A stretch of 64,000 nt of DNA from Candidatus Methanosuratincola sp. (lineage in GTDB: Archaea; Thermoproteota; Methanomethylicia; Methanomethylicales; Methanomethylicaceae), in contig JBBFLR010000004.1 in assembly GCA_037478935.1 (NCBI GenBank), positions 52,018 to 116,017 of the forward strand, read 5' to 3'. Shown here piece after piece: positions 51,072 to 59,180 of the stretch. The notes beneath the pieces were generated by a model, which saw nothing but the letters and a program-made list of their open reading frames with translations, ran no database searches and had not been told where the DNA came from. Within the stretch, counting starts at the first letter, position 1. Every line of letters begins with the position of its first letter. The position numbers and the translations under genes were made by a program.

Positions 51072-51907
51072 TAGTTTCGAGGCGCACGAAAGAAAAACTG
51101 ATCATTGCTGCCCTCGTCGCTCTTACTGGGGCGGCAGTGGTCCCCCTGTTCTGGATAATCGGGAGCATCGTCTGGAACGGGATCTCGGTGATGAGCCTTG
51201 AGTTCCTGACCTCCCTGCCTGCCCCATTCGGTTCCTCGGGGGGAGGCATAGGAAACGCTATACTTGGAACGCTCATCATCAACCTCTTTGCGAGCGGGTT
51301 GGGCATCCCTCTCGGAATCCTCACGGGGATATATCTCGCTGAGTACGCTCATGATAGCAGGATGGGATCTGCAGTCAGGACGATTGTCGAGTCGCTCTCG
51401 GGGGTCCCCTCGTTAGTCATCGGACTCTTCGCCTTCACCTTGATAGTCCTTTCATTCCGGCACTACACTGGGGTCGCGGCAACCTTGGCCCTAGGCATAA
51501 TGATGATACCTCTTGTGGCCAAGGCTACTGAAGAGTCTATGAGGGTGGTTTCCGACGACCTGAGGGAGGCTGGGATGGCGCTGGGCATCCCAAAGTACAA
51601 CATAACCACAAGGATAGTCCTGAGCATGGCAAAGGGAGGGGTCATCTCAGGATCTTTGCTTGCCTTTGCCAGGATCAGCGGCGAGACCGCACCGCTGCTC
51701 TTCACCGCACTATTCAGCTTCTACTGGCCAACTGGGATAGACCAGCCGATGGCGACTCTGCAGGTGCTTATCTACAATTACGCAATAAGCGGCTTCGCCG
51801 ACTGGGTAGCGAAGGCATGGGGCGCTTCGCTCCTTCTCGTCCTTCTGGTAATAACCATAAACGTTGCAGTTAGATATCTTGGAAGAAAGAAATACGGAGG
51901 TGCCTGA
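51068..51907 (+). CDS. pstA: Phosphate ABC transporter permease PstA
   Basis: A 279-residue, six-span partner of PstC. It has the VPSLVIGLFAF segment, the EAA loop (VVSDDLREAGMALGIPKYNITTRIVLSMAKGG) and GETAPLLFTA. The ATG overlaps the pstC stop (ATGA). Coupled to pstB 3 bp downstream. Confidence 0.93.
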   Translation: MIVSRRTKEKLIIAALVALTGAAVVPLFWIIGSIVWNGISVMSLEFLTSLPAPFGSSGGGIGNAILGTLIINLFASGLGIPLGILTGIYLAEYAHDSRMGSAVRTIVESLSGVPSLVIGLFAFTLIVLSFRHYTGVAATLALGIMMIPLVAKATEESMRVVSDDLREAGMALGIPKYNITTRIVLSMAKGGVISGSLLAFARISGETAPLLFTALFSFYWPTGIDQPMATLQVLIYNYAISGFADWVAKAWGASLLLVLLVITINVAVRYLGRKKYGGA

Positions 51908-51910
51908 TAA

Positions 51911-52663
51911 TTGGCAACAAAACTCGTAACCGAAAGACTGAGTGCCTGGTTCGGGAAGAAGCAGGTACTAAAAGACATCTCAATCGCATTCGAAGAGAGG
52001 CAGGTCACTGCGCTGGTCGGCCCCTCAGGTTGTGGCAAGTCCACCTTCATAAGGTGCCTGAACAGGATGCATGAACTGAATCCTGGCGCTCGAGTCGAGG
52101 GGAAGGCATTCCTGGATGGGATCGACATTTATGGGATGGATCCTATGGATGTCAGGCGCAAGATTGGTATGGTCTTCCAGAAGCCAAACCCGTTCCCTAA
52201 CATGTCGATATCTGACAACGTTGTTGCCGGAATCAAGCTTTCAGGGGAGAAGAGCAAGGCGGATCTGGATGCGATAGTCGAGCGCACGCTGAAGTCCGTA
52301 GGGCTCTATGACGAGGTCAAGGATGATCTAAGGAGGTCGGGAGCGAGCCTCTCAGGGGGTCAGCAGCAGCGACTCTGCATCGCTAGGGCGCTCGCGATGG
52401 AGCCTGAGGTGATCCTGATGGATGAGCCCACTTCTGCCCTCGATCCGGCCTCAACAAGCAGGATAGAGGATCTCATAAGGAAGCTGAAGTCAGAGATCAC
52501 GGTGATCATAATAACGCATAATGTAGGCCAGGCCGCGAGGATATCCGATAAGACCGCTTTCCTTTACTTGGGAGAACTCATCGAGTACAACGATACCAAA
52601 GAGTTCTTCGAGTCGCCGAAGAGCCCGATAACTGAAAGGTACATAACAGGGAGGTTTGGATGA
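51911..52663 (+). CDS. pstB: Phosphate ABC transporter ATPase PstB
   Basis: A 250-residue ATPase energising PstCA: Walker [38 protein letters not shown], signature [15 protein letters not shown] and Walker [13 protein letters not shown], all PstB-specific. TTG 51911 is preceded by a near-perfect GGAGGTG. Confidence 0.96.
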   Translation: MATKLVTERLSAWFGKKQVLKDISIAFEERQVTALVGPSGCGKSTFIRCLNRMHELNPGARVEGKAFLDGIDIYGMDPMDVRRKIGMVFQKPNPFPNMSISDNVVAGIKLSGEKSKADLDAIVERTLKSVGLYDEVKDDLRRSGASLSGGQQQRLCIARALAMEPEVILMDEPTSALDPASTSRIEDLIRKLKSEITVIIITHNVGQAARISDKTAFLYLGELIEYNDTKEFFESPKSPITERYITGRFG

Positions 52664-53322
52664 TGGAGGAACCAGACTATCTGAAGGAAATAAACAATGG
52701 AATATCTGAAATGTACAATTCCATAGTTGAGATATATGAGATGGTGCTTTCAGTCCTAAAAGAGCCAACCGCAGGCAAGACAAAGGAGATCTGCGATAAG
52801 ACCAAGTTGGTAATGGAGCAGGAGGAGGCAATAATCGATCGCTGCGTCGAGGCGCTGATAAGGCACCAGCCTTTTGCAGGGGATCTCCGGGCGGTCACCT
52901 CCGCGATGCGCATCTCTTATGACCTGGCCAGAATATCGAGGTATTTGAGCAATATCGTCCAGGTGATAGATGACGTCCAGTCCGGGGTCGCATGCGCGCC
53001 TGATGTGAAGGGGCTGCTCGAGTCGGGCTGGGAGATGGTCCAGGAGAGCGTCAAGTCTTACCTATCCAGGGACCCTGTAAGGGCAGCCTCCGTGATAGAC
53101 GAGGACGCCAAAATCGATTCCGGATACAGGAAAGTCCTCTCGAGGTACCGCGACTATGCTGGTGGTGGGGCTTGCGTGCTCTTGAACGGGCTGATAGCAA
53201 GGATAGTGGAGCGCATGGCAGACCATGCCTGCTACATCTCTGCAGAGACCGTGTACATGGTGACTGGGAGCCGGATAGGGGTCCGGGCACCCAAGTGCCC
53301 GCCCGACCTCTCCAGCCAATAG
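52660..53322 (+). CDS. phoU: PhoU-family phosphate signalling protein
   Basis: A 220-residue all-helical protein with two PhoU repeats ([42 protein letters not shown] and [16 protein letters not shown], each with the metal-binding acidic pattern). It restrains the Pst transporter and its signalling. It overlaps pstB by 4 bp as the last operon gene. Confidence 0.9.
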   Translation: MMEEPDYLKEINNGISEMYNSIVEIYEMVLSVLKEPTAGKTKEICDKTKLVMEQEEAIIDRCVEALIRHQPFAGDLRAVTSAMRISYDLARISRYLSNIVQVIDDVQSGVACAPDVKGLLESGWEMVQESVKSYLSRDPVRAASVIDEDAKIDSGYRKVLSRYRDYAGGGACVLLNGLIARIVERMADHACYISAETVYMVTGSRIGVRAPKCPPDLSSQ

Positions 53323-53330
53323 GCGTTGCT

Positions 53331-54653
53331 TCAAAGGAAGACCCAGAAGACCATCATTAGGAGATAGCACACAAAAACCGAGATCAGTACGAAGGGCAAG
53401 CTGTACCTGAAGAACTCCTTGGCGCTAACCTTGCACCCCTCCCGCTCGCAGAGGTTGAGCGCGACGAGCAGCGCAGGGGCGCCTGCGACCGTCAGGTTCG
53501 ATCCCAATGTCCCGGACCAGAGTATTGCCCACCAGTACGGCCAAGGGGAGACCCCTGCCTGGATGCTGAAATCTTTGACTAGGTACAGCAGCGCCAGTAT
53601 GTATGCGTCATGCTCGATGAAGCCGACCACGGGGACGGTTAGCCAGTAGACAGAAGTGACCCCAAGGGCGGTGTTCGAGGCGAAGATCGGGGCGATTGCG
53701 TCCGCAGCCATCATTATCAGCCCCTGCCTGTTTATCCCGCCTATCAGTATGAAGAGCGATATGTAAAATAGGATCGACCGCCAGTCAAGCGAAGTGAGGA
53801 CTTCTTCGAACGAGGGCCGGCTAAGCTTCCTCCCATAGGTTTCCATTACCAGCACCGTAACTGCTGCACCGATGGCGGCAATCGCGCCCAGCTCTAGGCC
53901 TATCAGCCACCTCAGCGAAAGGGCTACTATTGTGGCAACGAAACTGATCACGGTTATCGCTGCGAACCTCTTGTCCCTCACGCCCCCGCCGTTTTCAGGG
54001 TCTATTACGGCAAAAACCTCCGTTGCCATTGCCTTGCCCCTGAGCTGCCTCTTGAAGTTGATTCTGAAGAACCAAAGCACGGCTGCGAATGTGATCATCA
54101 GTATCGGGAATGAGGAAGGCCTCCCGGACTGCCATATGAACTCTAAAAATTCTATGCCTGAGACGCTGTGGAGCATCTGGGGCGGCAGATCGCCGATCAG
54201 GAGCGCAGATCCAGTGAAATTGGCGCAGAGACCGATGAATATCAAAAAAGGTACAGGGTTTATCTTCAGCAGCCTGGTTATGTGCAAGGCAACTGGCGCC
54301 ATAATCAGGATCACGAGCACATTGTCCACAAAAAGTGAGAGTATGCCCGATGCTGCCCCCACAATAATCAGGAACTTGCTCAGGTCCCCGCCGGACCAGG
54401 CAACCGCCCTATGTGCGATCGCCTCGGGTATGCCGCTCTTGGCAAAGTATCCTGCAAGTATCCAGAAGCTGATCATGAGTATGATAACATTCCAATCGAC
54501 TGCCATGAAAGCCTCCTTGTCGCTGAGGCAACCTGTGATCACCATGCAGACCGCCCCAAAGATTGCCACAGCCGTCCTGTCGATCTTGCCCCAAACTATT
54601 GCCCCTATGGCTGCTATCAGGATGCTCAATGCAGTTAATTGGAGAGCCTCCAC
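53331..54653 (-). CDS. Ion transporter (IT) superfamily membrane protein, ArsB/NhaD/SLC13-like
   Basis: About 440 residues with 11-12 spans. The two inverted repeats carry FVDNVLVILIMAPVALHI and GFIEHDAYILALLYLV, and WSGTLGSNLTVAGAPALLVAL corresponds to the substrate hairpin of the second half, as in NhaD, ArsB and citrate carriers. The substrate may be Na+/H+, arsenite or a carboxylate. The start is GTG 54653, with AGGCGG 8 nt upstream and a GTTAAATTG box near 54695; ATG 54704 is also in frame. It follows phoU convergently, 8 bp apart. Confidence 0.82.
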   Translation of the reverse strand: MEALQLTALSILIAAIGAIVWGKIDRTAVAIFGAVCMVITGCLSDKEAFMAVDWNVIILMISFWILAGYFAKSGIPEAIAHRAVAWSGGDLSKFLIIVGAASGILSLFVDNVLVILIMAPVALHITRLLKINPVPFLIFIGLCANFTGSALLIGDLPPQMLHSVSGIEFLEFIWQSGRPSSFPILMITFAAVLWFFRINFKRQLRGKAMATEVFAVIDPENGGGVRDKRFAAITVISFVATIVALSLRWLIGLELGAIAAIGAAVTVLVMETYGRKLSRPSFEEVLTSLDWRSILFYISLFILIGGINRQGLIMMAADAIAPIFASNTALGVTSVYWLTVPVVGFIEHDAYILALLYLVKDFSIQAGVSPWPYWWAILWSGTLGSNLTVAGAPALLVALNLCEREGCKVSAKEFFRYSLPFVLISVFVCYLLMMVFWVFL

Positions 54654-54969
54654 CTGAACCGCCTGCCTTTCAAAAGGTTTGCTGGCGCCCCAATTTAACA
54701 GCATCGGCACAAGGGGGGGATTATCGCCTTGGAAAGCATAGCACAGCCGTATTTTTCTAATTCCATAAATAGAATAAATACCTTGTAAAGAATAAAATAT
54801 ATGATATTTATTGAGTGGATTTGGCATATTCGTAATATAGCGGGATCCTTGCAATTTCGAGAATTTTCGCCAAAAAACAAAACTTAAGATTGGAACGCCT
54901 GGATGAAAGCAAACTCTTTTTATATTCCGCAGTGCAATTATTACAATCTATATCCAAGAGTTGGTCGCG
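54654..54969. promoter_or_regulatory. Divergent intergenic region, ion transporter / aminotransferase
   Basis: An AT-rich gap of about 315 bp. It holds the GTTAAATTG box (54690-54700, minus strand) for the transporter and TTTTTATATT (54917-54926, plus strand) for the aminotransferase. An open frame continuing the transporter upstream to 54854 has no family-like sequence. I see no other gene. Confidence 0.5.
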
Positions 54970-56172
54970 ATGTCTACAAAAGACCTTCTTTCGAGGGTGG
55001 CTAAAGAAGCAAAGGCCAGTGACATCAGGGAGATCCTGAAGGTAATAAAGTCAGGGGGCATTATCTCGTTTGCAGGAGGGATGCCCGACCCAGCGCTATT
55101 CCCAGTGGAGGAGATAAGGCAGATCACTGCCGATGTGCTGAAGGAGCGTGCCAGCGTCGCCCTCCAATATGAAACCACCGAGGGGTATTCGGGGCTCCGC
55201 GAAGCCCTGCTCAAGTTCATGAGATCCGAGGGGATGCGAGTCTCCTCGGTGGACGAGATACTGGTAACGACTGGATCCCAGCAGGCCTTGGACCTATTCG
55301 GCAGGGCCTTCTTGGACCCTGGAGATACCATTATACTCGAGGAGCCAACTTACTTGGCTGCGATGAGCGCTTTCATGGTCCACTCACCGCACATAATGCT
55401 GGCGCCGATGGACTCAAATGGCCTCAATTCAGCAGCGCTCAGGAAGGCTCTAAAGGAGCGGAAGTCAGGCTCAAAGATAAAATTCTTGTATACCGTCCCG
55501 ACCTGCCAAAACCCAAGCGGGCTGACCACAACTGAAGAGAGGCGGAAAGAGCTGGTCGAGCTGGCTTACGAATACGACTTTGTAATAATAGAGGACGATC
55601 CCTACAGTTACCTCTCGGACGGAAAGAACCCGCCGTTCATAAAGGCGCTCGATGACGAGCGAGTCATCTACACGAGCACCTTCTCCAAGATACTTGCCCC
55701 GGGCCTCAGGCTTGGTTGGGTGGCTGCGCCGGAGGAGTTGACATCCAAGTTCGCTATTCTCAAGCAATCCTTGGACCTCTGCACAAACACCCTCTCACAG
55801 CACATAGCCTGCGAGTTCATGGTCAGGGGGCTCCTCCAGGGCTACATCGAAAAGCTCAAGCCCGCCTACAGGAGGAAGCGTGAAGCTATGCTCAAGGCCC
55901 TTGCTGAGAATATGCCCGAGGGCGCAGAATGGACACGCCCGACTGGGGGCATGTTCATCTGGGCAACCCTGCCTCCCGAGTACGATACCACGAAGATGCT
56001 GCCGCAGGCTGTTTCAAACGGTGTGGCCTACGTTCCTGGCGGATCGTTCCACCCCAGCGGGGGCGGCAGGAACACGCTCCGCATAAACTACAGCTATCCC
56101 ACAATAGAGCAGATCTGGGAAGGCGCAAGGAGGCTGGGAAATACCATCAAGTCCTACAGATCTGGGGCTTAG
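54970..56172 (+). CDS. Class I/II aminotransferase (LysN/2-aminoadipate type)
   Basis: A 400-residue PLP enzyme: IISFAGGMPDPALFP, YETTEGYSGLREALLKFM, TTGSQQALDLFGRAFLDPGD, TVPTCQNPSGLTT, IIEDDPYSYL and the PLP lysine in STFSKILAPGLRLGW. The pattern matches 2-aminoadipate/branched-chain/aromatic aminotransferases of the LysN/MocR-core type. ATG 54970 is chosen; TTG 54961 is in frame. The TATA box near 54921 predicts a start near 54947. Confidence 0.88.
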   Translation: MSTKDLLSRVAKEAKASDIREILKVIKSGGIISFAGGMPDPALFPVEEIRQITADVLKERASVALQYETTEGYSGLREALLKFMRSEGMRVSSVDEILVTTGSQQALDLFGRAFLDPGDTIILEEPTYLAAMSAFMVHSPHIMLAPMDSNGLNSAALRKALKERKSGSKIKFLYTVPTCQNPSGLTTTEERRKELVELAYEYDFVIIEDDPYSYLSDGKNPPFIKALDDERVIYTSTFSKILAPGLRLGWVAAPEELTSKFAILKQSLDLCTNTLSQHIACEFMVRGLLQGYIEKLKPAYRRKREAMLKALAENMPEGAEWTRPTGGMFIWATLPPEYDTTKMLPQAVSNGVAYVPGGSFHPSGGGRNTLRINYSYPTIEQIWEGARRLGNTIKSYRSGA

Positions 56173-56202
56173 CCTCTATTTTTTGTAAAAAATTATTTCC
56201 CC
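56173..56202. terminator. T-rich convergent terminator
   Basis: ATTTTTTGTAAAAAATTATTT between two convergent genes provides an oligo-T tract on both strands and a short self-complementary stretch (TTTTTT/AAAAAA). Confidence 0.5.
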
Positions 56203-56778
56203 TCACATGAGGGGTTTTCCCAAAGGTGCAGCGGTCCTCCCGTGCATGTCATTGATGACTATGGCAAGCGAGTTGTACCAAGCAAGGGCGGCAGTGATTA
56301 ACCCGAGTGCCCCGCCTGCCTTGGAGACCATGCCGATCCCTGTGATGTCTCCTATGCCGAGGACAAAGAAAGTGAGCGCCAGGAATAGGAATACCATGCA
56401 AGTGACCTTTGGTGCTTTGAGCGATGCTATCCACAGGTACAGCGTCAGGAATCCCCACATGATGAGGACCACTCCGGCTGCTGTTGGGCTGACCGTTATC
56501 ATGCCGACTGAAGAAAGGATTGCAACTAGCGCGTAGTATATCCAGAATGCCCCGTATGAACTGAATGCCACAAACCCGAATGTGTTCCCCAATTTGGCCT
56601 CCCAGAGCCCAACGATTACCTGCATCAGGCCGCCGTATGCGATTGCGAGCGGGATGACGATTGATACCCAAGAAGAAGGTATGGCGCCAACGGTGAAAAG
56701 ACATAGCACTGTCGTCGTCATGGCGAAGGCTGCTAGCCCCAGCGGTGCCGGGTTCAGTGTTTTTGGAGATGCAGACAT
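56203..56778 (-). CDS. satP: Acetate/succinate transporter, AceTr (GPR1/FUN34/YaaH) family
   Basis: A 191-residue, six-span transporter. The family signature NPAPLGL (about residues 9-15) begins the protein, followed by FAMTTTVLCLF, YGGLMQVIVGLWEAKLGNTFGFVAFSSYGAFW. These proteins carry acetate or succinate with protons. It starts at ATG 56778 because AGGTGG lies 7 nt upstream; the frame is open from 56841. Acetate uptake would suit an organism using methyl compounds for energy. Confidence 0.9.
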   Translation of the reverse strand: MSASPKTLNPAPLGLAAFAMTTTVLCLFTVGAIPSSWVSIVIPLAIAYGGLMQVIVGLWEAKLGNTFGFVAFSSYGAFWIYYALVAILSSVGMITVSPTAAGVVLIMWGFLTLYLWIASLKAPKVTCMVFLFLALTFFVLGIGDITGIGMVSKAGGALGLITAALAWYNSLAIVINDMHGRTAAPLGKPLM

Positions 56779-56907
56779 TGTTTCCACCTTTTGTAGTGAG
56801 AGCAGTGATAGGCTGATTATATAATTTTCTGAGATCTCCATTGGCGTCCTTCAGGGTTAAAGTATGCCTCAGCGTGCTTATTTACCGGGCATGACAGATT
56901 ATCAATC

Positions 56908-57681
56908 ATGCCTGAGATCTTTGACTTATCCATCATACTTGTCGCATCTGCCATCCCGCCGCTTGTTTACTTGGTTTGGGTAAGGGGGTGGGAGATCTGC
57001 AACAGGGAAGAGCTGAAAGACCTGTACCGGGCTTTGGCGATCGGTGCCACTTACACCGTCTTCTTTGCAGTCATCGTCTCGACCGCCTTCAATTCATTCT
57101 TCTTTGGGCTCTTCAGGATGGTGATTCTTGTCCCTGTTGAGATGCAGGCAGACCTTGCCCTCTTCACTTCGGTGATTGTGGTTGCGCCATTGGTCGAGGA
57201 GTTCATCAAGGTGACCGGCTTCCGATTCATTTTGGGTAAGATAAGGGAGATCGAAGACGGGATGATTTATGGCATGGCAATAGGGTTCGGGTTTGCTCTC
57301 ACGGAGAACGTGATCTACGGCTGGGATCAGGCCCTTGCAGGGGGCCTCGCTTCTGGGCTCGCACTCGTGGCGGTCCGATCAGCCCTTTCTTCTTTCCTGC
57401 ATGCAACAGCCACCGCCATAGCCGGGCTCGGCGTCTCGAGATCGCTGTTGGCCAACAAGGGCAGCATGCGCCTCCTCGATCTCGCCCCTTACTTGGCTGG
57501 AGCCATTGGGATGCATGCCCTCTTCAACTTCCTCTCCTCCTCTTCGCTGCTATTCGGTTCCACTGCGGCGACCGGGCTGCTTACCCTGATGCTGGTGCCG
57601 CTGGTATACCTTGTGCTCATGAGGATAAGGAGATACGCCACCATCCTAGACAAGGAGGCTCCGTGCATTGTGGGGGAATGA
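56908..57681 (+). CDS. PrsW-family intramembrane metalloprotease
   Basis: A 257-residue, 7-8 span protein. The catalytic pattern VEEFIK with APLVEE, FGFALTENVIYG, SSFLHATATAIAG and AIGMHALFNFL give the Glu and His positions of the PrsW/CAAX-like protease clan. In bacteria PrsW cuts anti-sigma factors; in archaea the substrate is unknown. Single gene. Confidence 0.85.
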   Translation: MPEIFDLSIILVASAIPPLVYLVWVRGWEICNREELKDLYRALAIGATYTVFFAVIVSTAFNSFFFGLFRMVILVPVEMQADLALFTSVIVVAPLVEEFIKVTGFRFILGKIREIEDGMIYGMAIGFGFALTENVIYGWDQALAGGLASGLALVAVRSALSSFLHATATAIAGLGVSRSLLANKGSMRLLDLAPYLAGAIGMHALFNFLSSSSLLFGSTAATGLLTLMLVPLVYLVLMRIRRYATILDKEAPCIVGE

Positions 57682-57950
57682 TTAAGTGGGGTTTCAACCT
57701 ATGTAGGCACACACAGGTCTTGGGCTTCACCAGACTCGTCCGCCTCACGAGTTCATAGGCGGCTCTTCACTGCCCTCCGCCCCTGTCAGGAAGTACCCGC
57801 CCGCTCATTAGCCTCCCCCGTTGCCGAGGAAGCCTTCACGGGAAACTCCCTCCATCTTCAGTTCGGTGCGGCACTGTGCATGTACCCCTCATCTGAATCC
57901 GAGGTCTTTGGTCTTTTGCTATCACCTTACTGCCCATGCGCCTGCCAATA
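57682..57950 (-). ncRNA. Candidate structured RNA with H-type pseudoknot
   Basis: About 270 bp with no plausible protein gene yet GC-rich relative to other gaps. ACTCGT (57734-57739)/ACGAGT (57747-57752) and CCGCCT (57740-57745)/AGGCGG (57757-57762) are two perfect 6-bp stems interleaved as an H-type pseudoknot. GCTTCC pairs with GGAGGC around a GGCAAC-containing loop near 57810. On the minus strand, ACTTATATAATTTT (about 57970-57982) is a TATA box placing a start near 57949. RNase P and SRP RNA signatures were not found. Strand and ends are inferred. Confidence 0.35.
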
Positions 57951-58017
57951 ATTAATGTCCATCCTAAAATTATATAAGTCCATCTATTTCTAAACTGTTG
58001 ATTACGGCGACGGAGGC

Positions 58018-58401
58018 TTGGGGATTGGATCTGGCTCAGCGCCAAAGGATCTCGACGACCATAGCTTTGAGGGGTTCATAAAGGGGGCGAGGTATGCAGC
58101 CGTGCTCTTCTGGAGCGGTTCCTGCATGCCATGCAGGATGGTTTCGCTGATTTTCAACGAACTGCAGAGCCTGCGACCCGGGATTTCATTCGGTAAGGTG
58201 AACGTCGGGGCGAGTGGCGTGGGTGCGCGCTTGGGCGTGATGTCCGTGCCGACAATCCTCCTCTTCAGGGATGGCCGCAGAGTGGCCAGGGTTGTGGGCG
58301 TGAAGCCGATCCAAGTGCTTCTGGAGATCTTTGACAACTACTTCTCAGCCAGCCCCAAGGAGGACATCTACGCCGATTCTGGTCAAAGCGACCTTATGTG
58401 A
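58018..58401 (+). CDS. Thioredoxin-like protein
   Basis: A 127-residue thioredoxin fold: AAVLFWSGSCMPCRMVSLIF has the CxxC (CMPC) in place of WCGPC, followed by FGKVNVG and the cis-Pro strand SVPTILLFRDGRRVARVVG. The start is uncertain: TTG 58018 is the first usual codon, but GGAGG lies only 1-2 nt before it; ATT 58024 would have ideal spacing. The ATTATATAAG box near 57974 predicts a start near 58000. The 3' end overlaps convergent purQ by 19 bp. Confidence 0.78.
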   Translation: MGIGSGSAPKDLDDHSFEGFIKGARYAAVLFWSGSCMPCRMVSLIFNELQSLRPGISFGKVNVGASGVGARLGVMSVPTILLFRDGRRVARVVGVKPIQVLLEIFDNYFSASPKEDIYADSGQSDLM

Positions 58402-59180
58402 TCCACTATCCCTTCGAATATCTTCCTGCCGTCTCCGTAGCCTTGTGAGTTGCCGTACCCGATTGTTTGCCAGCCGAAGAATGCCCTCTCCGGGTGGGGC
58501 ATCATGCCCATGACGTTCCCCGCCCTGTTGCATATGGCGGCGATGTCGTAGACGGAACCGTTGGGGTTGAATGGATAGGTCCCTTCTGCGGGCTCTCCCG
58601 ACGGCTTTGCATACCTGAAGACGACCCGGTTGCTGCGGATGAGATCCTGGACCGCCTTGTCTGATTCAGCGAGGAACCTGCCCTCCCCGTGGCCGATCGG
58701 CACCCTAAGGATCTCGCCTTTGCCAGCCCTTCGTGCGAATGGTGTGTGGCTCCCTTCCCCCCTTAGGAATACCCACCTGCACTCGTATCTTGCCGAGCTG
58801 TTGTTCGCCAGTACTGCCTTGGGGGTGGGCGAGAATGCGCCCTCGTCACCCGGTAGCATCCCTGCCTCGACCAAGACCTGGAAGCCGTTGCAGATGCCCA
58901 TCACTAACCTGCCCTCCTCCACGAACCTCTCCAGGTCTCTCCTCATCTTCGTCAAGACCTTTTTTCCCCAGACTGCGCCCGCCCTGACGTAGTCGCCGTA
59001 AGAGAAACCCCCGGGGAATACGAGGAGCTGGTATTCCGAGAGCTTGCCCTTCTCAAGCCAGTCCATGTGCAGAATGTCTGATCTGAGGCCGAGGTCCTCA
59101 AGCGCTGCCTTGACCTCAGCGTCGCAGTTCGTGCCTCCGACCCTCAGAATGCATGCCTTGGCCTTCCTGAGATCCATCAT
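58383..59180 (-). CDS. purQ: FGAM synthase glutaminase subunit PurQ
   Basis: A 265-residue class I amidotransferase giving ammonia to PurL. VFPGGFSYGDYVRAGA, the nucleophile motif VMGICNGFQVLVEAG and the late MMPHPERAFF with His-Glu complete the catalytic triad. The first ATG overlaps the purL stop (ATGA). Last gene of the purine operon. Confidence 0.95.
   Translation of the reverse strand: MMDLRKAKACILRVGGTNCDAEVKAALEDLGLRSDILHMDWLEKGKLSEYQLLVFPGGFSYGDYVRAGAVWGKKVLTKMRRDLERFVEEGRLVMGICNGFQVLVEAGMLPGDEGAFSPTPKAVLANNSSARYECRWVFLRGEGSHTPFARRAGKGEILRVPIGHGEGRFLAESDKAVQDLIRSNRVVFRYAKPSGEPAEGTYPFNPNGSVYDIAAICNRAGNVMGMMPHPERAFFGWQTIGYGNSQGYGDGRKIFEGIVDHIRSL

Noticed and set aside
57682..57960. RNase P RNA or SRP RNA
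   Set aside because: The conserved GAGGAAAGUC, ACAGAAA and SRP helix 8 GGAAGCAGC-type sequences could not be found on either strand; kept only as an unassigned RNA candidate.
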